NCBI GenBank assembly: GCA_036320915.1
Contig: JAXBDG010000008.1
Span: 2,356,001 to 2,420,000 of the forward strand
Direction: 5' to 3'
Origin: Linnemannia elongata
Taxonomy: Eukaryota; Mortierellomycota; Mortierellomycetes; Mortierellales; Mortierellaceae
DNA: 64,000 nt
The notes under the pieces were generated by a model. It worked only from the letters and a program-made list of their open reading frames with translations, was not told the DNA's origin and did not search any database. Made by a program: the position numbers and the translations under genes. Numbering within the stretch: position 1 is the first letter of the stretch; each line of letters begins with the position of its first letter. Positions 1 through 10,678 of the stretch are shown here, in pieces.

Positions 1-918
1 CGGGTTAAGTTGTCGTGTCACTGCGTCTCGTAGAATCCAGAACGAGCGGCTGGTGTGGCGACCTGGTGTTCCTTCAGTAGTAGCTATCTCGATCTCGAAT
101 TCTCCTTCGTATTCCCAATCCGCGGGAATCGTCCATAACAACGCGCCGCCAGAGGTTCCTAGGATCGTCAGCCTTGCAGGCGAGCTGTTGTTGTTGGTGC
201 TGCTGAGGAGGTTGAACCCAGGTTCGGATAGAATCTTGGCCGACAAGCCGCTCATCGTTTTCGTCAACGTCGTCATCGCCGTGGTCTCCGTGGTGGTCGG
301 GGTCGTCACCGCACCGTGACCTTCGCCATTACCATCACCATCAGAGAGGGGCCAAGACAAAAGCCGAAGACTTTTCAACAAAACCGGCGAGTCCTTAATC
401 GCATTCGCCTGCTGTGTAGCTCTCAGATCCTGTACCTTCATTTTTGCCAAATTCCTCATATCCTCCTTTGTCAACAGGGGCGAATTCGAAAAATTGACAT
501 CATGGGTGATCAGATCCAGAATCGCCTGTGGGGGGACCCAAGAGTCTTGGAAGACGACCTCATTGTTGGACCAGGTCATGATGAGTCCTGACCCGGGTGT
601 GTAAATGCTGTTGACAAGTGGTGCCGTAATATCGAATCCTGTTGGCCCTGACTCTGTTCCTGCAGGTGGTGCTGATGAAGGGGCGTCGCGTTGTTCGATG
701 GGTGACGCAGGGGCAGGGGCGGGGGTGGGGTAGGTTCTGAAGGATGTGGGGGTAGTGAGTCCGGGAGGGATGTTGTCGTAGATGTTGGGTGGGAGCGCGT
801 AGTGGGCTGCATCTTGGTAAGGAGAGGCTTGTACGAGGGCGAGGAGATTATTCTTGTTGGAGTGCCGGGCTGAGGTCGCCAGTACAGCGAGTAAGAGAAG
901 GGTGTTGAACGGTGTCAT
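1..918 (-). CDS. Secreted Kre9/KNH-like cell-surface protein (C-terminus beyond window)
   Basis: An uninterrupted frame of 306 codons runs from the ATG at 918-916 off the left edge. It starts with a short signal-peptide-like stretch (MTPFNTLLLLAVLATSA), then a Pro/Ser/Ala-rich linker. Around residues 105-120 comes a block of the form ITAPLVNSIYTPGSGLIMTW, which fits the opening beta-strand of the fungal Ser-Thr-rich GPI-anchored (Kre9/KNH-like) domain. Later residues around 270-300 (GEFEIEIATTEG..RHTSRSFWI) fit its closing strands. A Thr/Asn/Ser-rich insert lies between them. Such proteins are secreted and many take part in beta-glucan or cell-wall organisation. The family call rests on pattern only. 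The 3' end, and any GPI signal, lies outside the window. Confidence 0.6.
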   Translation of the reverse strand, partial: MTPFNTLLLLAVLATSARHSNKNNLLALVQASPYQDAAHYALPPNIYDNIPPGLTTPTSFRTYPTPAPAPASPIEQRDAPSSAPPAGTESGPTGFDITAPLVNSIYTPGSGLIMTWSNNEVVFQDSWVPPQAILDLITHDVNFSNSPLLTKEDMRNLAKMKVQDLRATQQANAIKDSPVLLKSLRLLSWPLSDGDGNGEGHGAVTTPTTTETTAMTTLTKTMSGLSAKILSEPGFNLLSSTNNNSSPARLTILGTSGGALLWTIPADWEYEGEFEIEIATTEGTPGRHTSRSFWILRDAVTRQLNP

Positions 919-1358
919 TTTTAGTAATCAGCCAGGGCAGGCAAACAAAAAAAAAAAGGGGGGGGGGGGGGGAAGGCCTGAGGATACTTGTGGGGTTGGA
1001 GAGAAATATGAGACTAGGTGTGAGAGCAAAGATAGAGTGCAGGAGGTGTAAAAACGTAGAAAACGTGAAGATGATTAACATTCGCAAAAAGAAAAAAAAA
1101 AAAAGAAAAAAAGAGAGAAAGGAAGAAAGAATAGGGAGCGAAAGGCAAAAAGAAAAGCAGAAAGGACTACACTGGAATAAGTTATCCATCCACTCAGGAG
1201 TCAACTGGGATCTCATATATCACGCCTCTCGGGGAAAATCATCATCATCTATCACTCGTCTAACATGTCTATGGTATCATGATGGGGTCTTTTTATTATG
1301 TGTTGGTGGTAAATGGTATTGTTGAAGACTCGTTTTCAATCGTATGAGAGTATGGATA
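919..1358. other. Intergenic, with an A11-G15 tract
   Basis: This is the 5' flank of the secreted protein and the 3' flank of PIL1. It holds an A11 run directly followed by G15 (947-972) and an A-rich stretch near 1085-1125. Open frames here are low-complexity and look non-coding. Confidence 0.6.
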
Positions 1359-3354
1359 CTACTTTTCATCCATGATGACGGGGGTCTTGGAATAGCGTGA
1401 CGAGGTGGTGATCTCTGTCTTGTAAAGGTCCGAGTTGTCCATCCGACTCCGTTCGCGTGGGTCCGTGAATCCCCGCCGGTACCCTCCTCGTGGAGGTGAC
1501 ACATTGTCCTCGTACGACGATGGTTGGTGTTGTCCATATCCTCCGTTATGACTGGGTCCTGGACTGGCACTGCCCGATGATCCATATTCCGAGGTATCGT
1601 TTCGTCGCAGCATTGTTGGTGTGAATGGTCGTCCGTTACTGCTTCCGGCTCCCGGTGCCCCTGCCATACCTCCGTTACCATAGTTGTCGGTACTAGATTT
1701 GCGAAGGCTGGCCGCGACAGAGGCTGTTGTATGAGAGTAGGATTGCTGGTTGGTAGGCGAAGGTGACGGGGAGGGCGAATACATGGACTGGTTGTTTTGA
1801 TAGACTCGTTGCTGTTCCATTTGTAAATGCCGTTGTTGTTCATGCAGCTGGTTGATCTGTAGCGATGTAATATAGGGCGATGCTTCTGGTGTCTGGTCGG
1901 TTGGTGGGTAGTATTGTTCCTCCTGTTCTCCTGATCCAAGAATCTCCTTCTTCCAATGGTCCTGCTCTGCTGCGCCTTGGCTCTCGTTCAGGCTGACCTG
2001 ACTGGCGCCTAAATTGAGCATCCTAACCTCTTCCCAGTTCCCAGGGCTCTCAGGGGCGCCGTTAACGAACCCTTGTCCGTTTGACTGTCGGTGGCCGTTC
2101 ATGGGCGGTGTCCGGTTGTTGTAGGCGATAGCCGCAGCCGAGAGTGCCAGTTCCTCCTCTGCTGGCGCAATATGGGCTCGGATAGGATTGCCGACGGGTT
2201 GGGGCTGCCAGCTGGTCACTGCGATCTTGACCTGGTTGATCGCCGCTGCGGTGTACTCTGCTCCACAGTAGAGGGTTGTCCGTTCTGCTGGCTGGGGACC
2301 GCAATCAATCACATTGGTGATTTGGCGCCCATACCCGGCAATGAGAGCCATCTTTTCTGAGTACTCAATCATCGAGTCGAACTGGCAGTTGAAGGCGTCC
2401 CGAATCGTCTGCCGCTTGAATTGCAGCAGATCCAACTCCTGTGCCAGCAGATCTGCTGAGACGCGGTCCAGGTTATTTTGCAGTTCCATCATCTTGATGG
2501 GGTTCTCCTTGCTTGATTTCTGTTGTTTGGCAATCTGGTTTGTCAAGTCGTGCTTCTTTTTGCGGTTCTATCACAGGGGAGAAAGTAGAATAGGGGGTTA
2601 ATCCACACTGTCATCTCTTTTTTTTTTTTTTTTTTACATTTTTTGCTTTTCTTTGACTCTTGTTTTTGCATGCCAAGAATAAAGAAAAAGGTTATGATAC
2701 ATACGTCGTCCAGCAACATCTCCTGCGTCTTGAGGCTCTTGATCCTTTTGCGGTAAGCAGTATGTTGGATAGAGTAGGCTTGCTGGATAAGGCCTACTTC
2801 CTGTACAAAGCATGAGAAATGATTACACAATGCAACACCAACGTGTTAGTCCAAATACAAAGCGAGACAAGGGAGCACAAGACCATTTCTCTCCCCCTTG
2901 AACTGTTAAAGGGCCAAGGCAGTCGAGGCAAGAAAGGAAAGAAGAAAAGAAGACCGACTGAAGAAAGTTAAGCAGGTAAGGGGGGTAATAATAGAAAGCT
3001 GCAGCAACAAGGCAGCTTTCCCTTCGTCTCTCCTTCTGACCTGACCTTCTTTCTACTCATGCAAAGCCAGCACCAAAGTAGAAAAATAGAAAAACAAAAG
3101 AAAGAAATTGAATGATTGTCCCTTACCTCCATGAGTTGAGTCATTCGTTGACAGACGTCCGTCAAGTCGTCTCCTTCGTTGCAGCCCCATGCCGAGATGA
3201 GTTTGGCGTTTGTTGAAATCTCCTTGTCGAGGGTCTTCAGGGACGAGTCGATGTTTTTGAGTTCTGCCAGCCACTTGTTGATGTGTTTGTAGTTCCTGTT
3301 GTTCGTTCCACAAGTTGCCAAAGCCGGTGCCATGCCATAAGTCATTCCAATGAG

Positions 3355-3385
<31 letters not shown>

Positions 3386-3543
3386 AAAAGAAATGGAGAG
3401 TGAAAAAGAGGGCGAGTGTCAGTGTTGCTTGCTGGTTTCAGGTAGTTTATCAGTAGCGAATGAGTTCGGTGTTGATTTTTTTTTTGTTACCCGGTGGAAA
3501 AGTTATTGAGACCTCGGCGAAGGTCATGGCCTATGCTCTGCAT
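1359..3543 (-). CDS. PIL1: Eisosome core component Pil1/Lsp1 family
   Basis: Four exons: 3543-3491, 3295-3127, 2800-2705 and 2567-1359, phase-consistent, 508 aa. Exons 2-4 build the Pil1 BAR-like coiled-coil domain: NKWLAELKNIDSSLKTLD, then SAWGCNEGDDLTDVCQRM (the family's W-G-x-x-x-x-D-D-(V/L)-(S/T)-D pattern), then QQAYSIQHTAYRKRIKSL, and finally FNCQFDSMIEYSEKMALIAG (compare the F-D-x-(L/M)-x-E-x-x-E-K-x-A-L-I-A-G-Y-G signature). The last ~300 residues are Ser/Gln/Gly-rich and disordered, and longer than in yeast. Pil1 proteins coat plasma-membrane furrows (eisosomes) and bind phosphoinositides. The short N-terminus (MQSIGHDLRRGLNNFST) precedes an intron holding a 29-nt homopolymer. The start is the first ATG in phase with a good donor. 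Confidence 0.88.
3355..3383. repeat. A29 homopolymer in PIL1 intron 1
   Basis: Twenty-nine consecutive A (T on the coding strand of PIL1), about 60 nt upstream of the acceptor used for exon 2. It is one of several runs over 20 nt in the window. Confidence 0.9.
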
Positions 3544-4636
3544 GATACGAATGGTGGTGGGGGGAAAGGTGTGAAGGGATAAAGGAAGAAAAAAAAAAGT
3601 GTGCGCGGGAAGACAGAAAGAAAGAGGAGAGAAAAGGCAGCAAGAGAGGGAGAAGAGAGCAAAGTGAAGTTGAAGGTGAAGGTGAAGGGAAAAGATGAAA
3701 GAAAAGGAGTGAGAGAGAAAGTTGACCAACACTAATTAAATTACTGGTTTGCGAGAGCAGCAACCAGTCAGAGCAGAGCAGAGCAAGAACAAAGGGTGAG
3801 AGCGAAGCGAATGGACAGTTGGACCCGAGCTTGAAATTTTATCGATCAAAGTATGGTATGGTATGAATGAATGATATGGATGGGAGAAGACAAGGAATAA
3901 AGGGTACAGGCAGGGGTAAGAAATGAGTACACAGGGGTGTTTGATGTGTCAGGCTAGTGGACTACAGCATGAAATGTATGAAATGGAAAAGAACAAACGA
4001 GTCGTCGATGGCACACTCAGTCTGTACTCTGCTGTAATGTAGTGATGTGATGAGCAAACGCGTTTAATGTTTGCCTTTTCTTTTCTTCTATGGGTTGGGT
4101 GCTTTGCATATAAGTCAGATCGATCGATGCATCAGCAAGGAGCGAATAATAATAAAAAAAAATGCGCGAAGTGCGGCGTAGCATCACTCCTCTTCCTTTT
4201 CTTTTAGACTATAGATTTGGCATGGGGCGGGTATGCAAGCATATTCTCTTCCCGAGGACCCTTTTCACCTCCAAATGGGTTGGGGTACCATCATGTCATG
4301 CTCTTATTCCAACGGACTAAAATCATGCAACCACCACCGTGTTTGTTTGTTTGTTTGTTTGTTTGTTTGTGTCTTCCCTTCCCTTCCCGTCTCCCGTCTC
4401 GTACTCTCTCAATGTAACCTTCGCCTCCTACTCGCACGGGGCCAAGAAACTTGTGGGGCAGAAAACTCACCTTTGGTGGTGGTTGGTCGAGCAAATGGGC
4501 GTATCCTATTCTGTTCACTCTTATTTCTTCTTCTCTCTCTCCACTTTCCACTTTTCTCCTTTTCGTTCCTTTCCCCCCTTCCCCCTTTCCAAATATACAA
4601 AACCTTCAACGTCCTCCCATCTCATTACATTCCACC
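3544..4636. promoter_or_regulatory. Divergent promoter region between PIL1 and the SCP2 gene
   Basis: About 1.1 kb of intergenic DNA serves two divergently transcribed genes. The PIL1 side is purine-rich on the plus strand (3560-3720), i.e. a pyrimidine-rich leader for the minus gene. The SCP2 side has a C/T-rich leader (4530-4630). A tandem GTTT repeat of seven to eight units lies at about 4340-4371. No coding frame here looks real. Confidence 0.5.
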
Positions 4637-5662
4637 ATGTCCAACAAGCCCTCCGCCAAGGCCATCGCTCGCCTCAATGCCACCACCCTCTTCCCCGAAA
4701 TCAAGAAAGGCACGCCCATAGTCCATTCACACACAAGGAAGCTGGCTGTCAAATGGCACAAAGGCGGACACTCAACTAACCAAGTTTGCTTTCCTTGTTT
4801 CTTTTTTTCTACGGACTTCGTATAGAAATCGAGAAGAACCCTTCGCTCTACGCTATCCGAGGCTTCTTCATCTTCAATGTCACGAAGAAGGGCGTCCCTA
4901 TGACCGAATGGTAATTCTACTAGAGCCATGCCTTGTCGCAATAGTCCTTTCTTCCCCTTGCAAGGAGCAGAACAGTCGCCTCTTTCAATGGATCGTTTTT
5001 CTTTGTTACAATATGGTGCCATGGCAAGCTATCGTAGGGCGACAGAAGTCATCATGGACAGGGACAAAGATCATTTTGGTCACCCGTGGGAACTACACAG
5101 GGATTCGGAAGAGGACAGTTTAGAAAATAAGCAAGGACAAACAGACGGACAGAAAGAAACGAATGACCATCGAGGATATTTTCCATTGACATGTGCTTTT
5201 TACTTTCTTTCTTTTTCGTAGGTATTTGCTGTTCCAAGGATTCGATGCACCTGCTGTCGTGTCTCAGAAGAAACCCGAGATCCCCAAGGCCAAGAAGGAC
5301 GAGTCCCCTATCCCCGTGGCCATCATCCAGATCGAGGACTCGGACTTGATGAACTTTATGAGCGGAGGACTCACCGTACGTGATCTTTATTTTTTTTGCT
5401 CTCACTTTCTTTGTGTACCATGGGTGCGATGGGATGGGTTGAATGAGACATCATTATTAAACCTCTTCTTCTTTACCTTCAATTGCGTATTATCTGATAG
5501 GGATCTCGCGGTATCGTCAGTGGAAAGATCAAGATTGCAGGAGCAATGGAATTGGCGGAGCAGTTGGAGGAGATCTTTAGAAAGGCAAAGGGCGCCGAGA
5601 AGACATTGGCCTACCTCGACCATAAGCGCGGCAAGTCAGAGAAGGCCAAGGCTCGCCTCTAA
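4637..5662 (+). CDS. SCP2 sterol/lipid-carrier domain protein
   Basis: Four exons: 4637-4709, 4826-4910, 5222-5375 and 5501-5662, giving 157 aa. The protein is essentially one SCP2 fold: a helix (FPEIKKEIEKNPSLYAIRGF), beta-strands (FIFNVTKKGVPMTEWYLLFQ), a connecting Lys/Pro-rich loop, the typical DSDLMNFMSGGLT helix, then GIVSGKIKIAGAMELAEQL, which matches the G-K-(I/L)-K-I-x-G-x-x-x-x-A motif ending SCP2 domains. Such proteins bind sterols, fatty acids or acyl-CoAs in a hydrophobic pocket. The C-terminus ends ARL, a possible weak PTS1-like tripeptide. To join exons 1 and 2 in frame, intron 1 must use a GC donor (AAAG|GCACGC), because no GT site nearby gives the right phase. Introns 2 and 3 are GT-AG. 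Confidence 0.82.
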
Positions 5663-6291
5663 AAAAGGACTCGATCGACAATCCACTTTCGACTTGTATC
5701 CACCATAATAACAATTGCACACAGAATATACACATATGCATACCAAGCATCCAGTGTGGTCATTTTTTTTGTTGTATCGCTCTCCTGGCTGTCACCTTAG
5801 AGTCCACTTGAGGTCATGCGTGTGTTCGAATTAAAACAAAGAAAAAAAGGGCTCCCAGTAAACACCCCTCACCTCAGGTCACCCCACCCGTTTACCAGTT
5901 CCCGTTCCCCTTCCTGTCTCCTGCGAGATGACAACGCGGCCTGGTTTCCCAGTCCCTGTCCACATTGAAACAATGAGCATGTACGTTAATTACCATGCCC
6001 ATTTGTACGAAGATGTCCTATTCTTAGTGAATGCTCAAAAAGCAGTCTCCCTAATTCGATCTGCCGCTGAGCATTGTTGTTATGCGTACGGGGCACAGCC
6101 AGCGGACAGAAAGAGAGAACGAAAGACGGAGAAGGGGGGTTCCTTCGGTTGTCACGACATGCCTTTGTCTCTTGTTCATGCGGTATAATAAAAAGGGTCA
6201 GTGGCCTCCCTTTTATTTTTGTTTCTTTTTCTTCTTTGTCTTTCCATTTTCACACACACACACACACACATCCTTTCACATTAACCATATC
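5663..6291. other. Intergenic and leader region
   Basis: This is the 3' flank of the SCP2 gene and the promoter/leader of the next gene. A (CA)n microsatellite lies at about 6252-6270, just upstream of the split start codon. No convincing coding frame was seen. Confidence 0.5.
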
Positions 6292-7098
6292 ATGTAAGCC
6301 CATCATCACCCACCCTCCCCTACTATACCTCGCTTCATACTTCACCTTTGTCCTTCGTATCGCCATCAACAATAACAACATCTTAACCAGGCAACATTCA
6401 AACTAAACACCCATGCTCCTCAACAAACAAATAGGTCGTCAAATCCACCAGCAACGGGCAAGGTCCAAGGCATGGCCCGCAAGTTCTCAATGATGGCCAA
6501 GCAAGCCGCAGGAGACGGCAACTACGTCCCCCGCAACAACATTGAGAAGCAGCCCATCGTCACCGGCGCAGTCAAGCCCAAGGTCGCCACCGCCACTGCT
6601 GCTGCTACTACTGTTGCACCCACCACTACCAAGGCCCCTGAGGTCGCTCAGGAGAAGCTCCAGGAAGAAAATGAAAACGAGGAAGAGGCCGTCGCTTTGG
6701 CTAGCCCCGTCGATGTTGAGCAGGAGATTGAGACTAGCCTCCAGGTCTCTGACTTGACCAACAAGGTTGAGGAGATTGAGATTGCTGCCCCCAAGGAAGA
6801 GGAAGAGGAGGAGAAGGTCGAGGAGGCCGCTGCCCCAGCCCCTGCCCCTGTTGTTGTTGAGGAGCCTGTTGTTGAGGAGCCCATCCACGAGGAGGAGGAG
6901 ACCAAGGAGCAGGAGCAGGAGGCTGTCGAGGCCGAAGTCCCCGCTACCGTTGAGGAGGTCAAGGCTGTTGTTGCTGAGGCCCCCGCTGCTGTCGAGGAGA
7001 AGAAGGAGGAGGAGGCCCCCGTTGTTGTTGAGGCCCCCAAGCAGGATACCCAGTCGATTGAGGAGGAGGAGATCAAGAACGCCCCCATTGAGGCATAA
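6292..7098 (+). CDS. Highly acidic low-complexity protein with split start codon
   Basis: The best model joins 6292-6293 (AT) to 6435-7098 (G...), so that ATG is assembled across a 141-nt GTAAGC...ATAG intron; 221 aa. The protein opens MSSNPPATGKVQGMARKFSM, has a short basic/Gly region up to about residue 40, then becomes a Glu/Ala/Val-rich repeat (EEVKAVVAEAPAAVEE-like) to the end, strongly acidic and probably disordered. I do not recognise a family. The alternative is initiation at the internal ATG at 6472 (208 aa), which needs no split codon. The extra N-terminal codons are open and splice exactly in phase, which favours the longer form. Confidence 0.6.
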
Positions 7099-7954
7099 GC
7101 AAACAACCCTAGTTTTCGTTTTTTTTTCTTAGCGCGATTCCCCCCACTCGACATCATTCAATAATAACTTTTTTTTTCTCTTTCACACGCAATTGAGATA
7201 TGGTCAATGAGTACATATGTTCATATTGGAGCAAAACAAAAGGCGGGAAAAGTGAAAGGGGGGTAAGAGCATGTTAAATAGAGGAAAGGATGGGAAGGAC
7301 CATCGACCCATTGAGGGGTTGCTTGTGTGAGAATATGCGTCTCTACTGGTAGACGAAACAGTCGGGCTTGAGGGGGTGAGAAGGTGGGTAAAAGGGGGTG
7401 GGGGTGGGGGTGGTGACGGGGGTGACAAAGGATTGTATAAGTGGGTCTAGTTCGTGTATGTGTGGCTGGTTGATGATGTGTCGATGTCTGTTTGTTTATG
7501 TTTTGTAACTTTTGTTATTGGTGTGCCTGTGCGTGGGTGTTGGTGTAAGGATGAGTGAGAGTGCATACCACATATCGGATACGAAGGATGAGGTAAGGTT
7601 GTTTTTGTTATTTTTTTGCATGGGTATCGTGCGGGCTCCGAGCATTCTCATTGGAATCCACTTGGCCGATTGATTTTATTTTTCTTTCGTCATGTCGTGC
7701 TTTTCCTATGTGGGTGTCCCTCTCTGTCAACCTTGGCCTTGGATCTTGCCTCTTCTTTTTCATTTCTTATCGTCTGAGTCCGCCTTGTCTGGGTCCACTC
7801 TTCTTTTACTGCTTCCTCTTTCTTTTTTGCCCTTTTATACTCTTTTCCTCTTTTCTTTTCTGCTTCTTCTTCCTCTCACACCACCTTTCCTCACCCACCT
7901 CTTCCCAACCACACTCACCCTCACCTTCACTCTCACATACACATACAATCAGAC
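7099..7954. other. Intergenic region with G-rich repeat; promoter of the cytidylyltransferase gene
   Basis: The region holds T-rich 3' flank, a G-tract cluster at about 7384-7425 (three G5 tracts plus flanking G runs separated by single T) able in principle to form a G-quadruplex on the plus strand, and a C/T-rich leader (7780-7950) ending at the ATG at 7955. No supported gene. Confidence 0.5.
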
Positions 7955-10443
7955 ATGTCCTCAAAGCGCAAACGCTCTTCTGCCACCTCGGCCTCTGCCA
8001 AGTCCACCTCCGCAAACAGCAACGACGCGTCGATCCACAAGCAGCCTCGTATCAGCCAAAAGTCCTCCTCAACAAAGGAATCCAGAAGACGCAAGGACTC
8101 TCGCTCAGACGAAGACGAAGACGACAATGAGGACAACAATGACCGTCAGGATGACCGCAAGAACAGACACGATTCCCCTTCTAGCAGTGACAACAACAGC
8201 AGCGACAGTGAGCGCGAACAGGTCCGTTCCAAGGGCGTCAGCAAGAGCAGCTCGTTCTCACGGAAAGAAAAGTCATCAGCAGCAACAGCAACATCAAGCA
8301 AGGTCGCTCCTTCCGAGAGCAGTGCAGACAGCTCCCAGTCATCGACACCAAAGTACAGCTACCCTATCAACCCTCCACCTGTCGGACGGCCTGTGCGGAT
8401 CTATTGCGACGGTATCTACGATCTCTTCCACTTTGGACACGCCAAGGCCCTTGAGCAGGCCAAGAAGGCCTTCCCAGACGTCTACTTGCTCGTTGGAGGT
8501 AACCAGTCGTTCAAAGCTCGATTTTCAACTCACCTCTTTTGTTTTCATCTCACTTTTGGTCCTCCCTACCCCTGTTTTTTTTTTCTTGACTCAAAGATAC
8601 CTCAATGAGCAAAAAAGAAAAAGAAAAAAAGAGTCTGATGAGATGATCAGTGGAAGGGCCATGGGTCCCCCTGCACCAGGCTCTGTCTCTTTCTTTACCC
8701 CAAAGAAAACGCACCCCACTTTCAACCGCCGACCATCAAAAGGAAACAAGACACGATAGGATCAAAAGAAAAAAAAAAGAAAAAAAGGCAAAAAGAGTGG
8801 AGGAGGAGGGAGGGAAGGGGAAATAAGGAAATCATATGAAGATGCTCTCGTGGAGTTGTGTCCCAACTACGTTGTTGCTATGGGGTGTGTACCAGTTATT
8901 GTCATATTCGGGACATCTTGCAATCCCACGAGGGTTCCACGAGATCCGTCACTCTTTTTTCAGCATGCCATGTTGGTGACAACAGGGCCAAGAAAGGGCA
9001 CCTTATATCAATGGCAGCGGATTCACCATGGACAATAGGATCGAAAAAGAACGAAAGAAATCACTGTTTGCTAACTAACTTATCTTGCTCTTTTCAACCG
9101 TTTGTACTTGAGAACAGTGTGCGATGACCAAATGACCCACAGCCGCAAGGGTAAAACTGTCATGACCGACAAGGAGAGATACGAGAGTGTACGCCATTGC
9201 AAGTGGGTCGACGAGGTGGTGGAGAGTGCGCCCTGGGTTGTTGACCAGGCTTTCTTGGACAAGCATAAGGTAAATATCGTTAACCCACAGATCTGTCACT
9301 GCACAAGCACACATACTCACAAAGAGTCGAGGACGGAATCAATTCTACCTTTTGATTCCTCCTCTCATGTTATCTCTTGTTACTGCCTTATTCAACTCGG
9401 CAAAGCCTGCATACAAAATGATTTCCACGTCTGTTCCGATTGTATCTAACAGGATCTTGTTCTCAACATCTACTTTTCTTTTTTGTAACTGCTTAGATTG
9501 ACTATGTCGCTCACGACGACATTCCATACAAGTCTGTCGACAGTGACGATGTTTATGCCTTTGTCAAGAACCAGGGTTGCTTCTTGCCTACTCAGCGAAC
9601 AGACGGTGTTTCGACATCCGAGTAAGTTCTCTTCCTTTTTAGCGCTTTGAGACGGCATTCAAGGTTCATCATACCTTTTCATTTACTTCATTATCGTTCA
9701 GCTGAACTTACATTCAATTTTTCATCCTTACTAAATAGCCTTATCACAAGAATCATTTTCGACTACGATAAGTACCTCAGAAGAAACTTGGAGAGAGGCA
9801 TTGACCGCAAGGATCTTGGCATTGGATTTTTCAAGGTAACACATAGCGGTCATAGCATTTCCTGTTCTTCTGTCTTACCACGCCGCGAGACTTGTACTTA
9901 TTATTTGGTGAACTCACATGCGCTTCTCAATTGTATTACTCTTTTGACATTGTACAGGAGCAAGAGGTCAAGCTGAAAAAGTCGGCACAGGACATTCGTG
10001 CTTCGATCCGTCAAAACTGGCACGGAACCAAGGACGAGCTCAAGACTGAGATCGCTGTCCTCAGAAACGAGCTCAAACAGACGATGAACATGTGGGAGGA
10101 CAAGTCGCAAGAGTTCATCAGGGACTTTTCAAGACTCTTTGGGGCTGACAGTGTTGTCAACAAGATCTTTAGAGGACGTCGTCACGGACACAACCTGATC
10201 ACAGATGGAAGCATGTCCAGCCCATCCAACACCTCGTCTAGAATGGCCTCGCCTGATTCGAGAGACGGATCAGGAGATGAGGACGGATCCAAGAGCCCCT
10301 TGAGCAGGAGCCGGGCGTTCTTTGGCTTTGGTCGGGGTAGCGGCAGTGGTAGCGGTAGCGGCGTGAGCATGCAACGGAGTCGATCTAACAGTTCCTTGGA
10401 TTCTTATGATGACCGAAGCCCTCGATCCGAGTCGGAGGAATGA
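7955..10443 (+). CDS. PCT1: Choline-phosphate cytidylyltransferase
   Basis: Five exons: 7955-8498, 9118-9269, 9497-9621, 9739-9835 and 9958-10443, giving 467 aa. It catalyses CTP + phosphocholine to CDP-choline, the regulated step of the Kennedy pathway to phosphatidylcholine. The N-terminal ~145 residues are Ser/Lys/Asp-rich and disordered. The catalytic domain follows: [20 protein letters not shown] with the nucleotide-binding HFGH motif, then [24 protein letters not shown], and the signature [15 protein letters not shown] basic amphipathic stretch near residues 310-350 fits the membrane-binding M region. The Ser/Gly-rich tail ([16 protein letters not shown]...) resembles the phosphorylated tail of animal CCT. 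Intron 1 is unusually long (619 nt) and splits the catalytic core right after LLVG. Confidence 0.95.
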
Positions 10444-10678
10444 AGTCGGCATATTTGAACAGATAGAAAAGTTACCACCGACTACTTTTGAAGAAAAACG
10501 AGGACTCCATTTTTCGTCTGTTTTGCTGTATCAGTTGGAGGTCTCTTGGAATTCTTGCATGTCGTCTTGCAAACTAGTTACAAAAAGAATAAAACAAAAA
10601 ATGCAAAAGTATGACCACCAAGTCTTTGCACTGGACTAAGTTATGCAGCTTTTATTGTTTTCCAGTTGTTCCTACTGC

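Noticed and set aside
7692..8759. 355-codon open frame overlapping the cytidylyltransferase gene
   Set aside because: Out-of-frame shadow of exon 1 extended through leader and intron; low-complexity composition and no family match.
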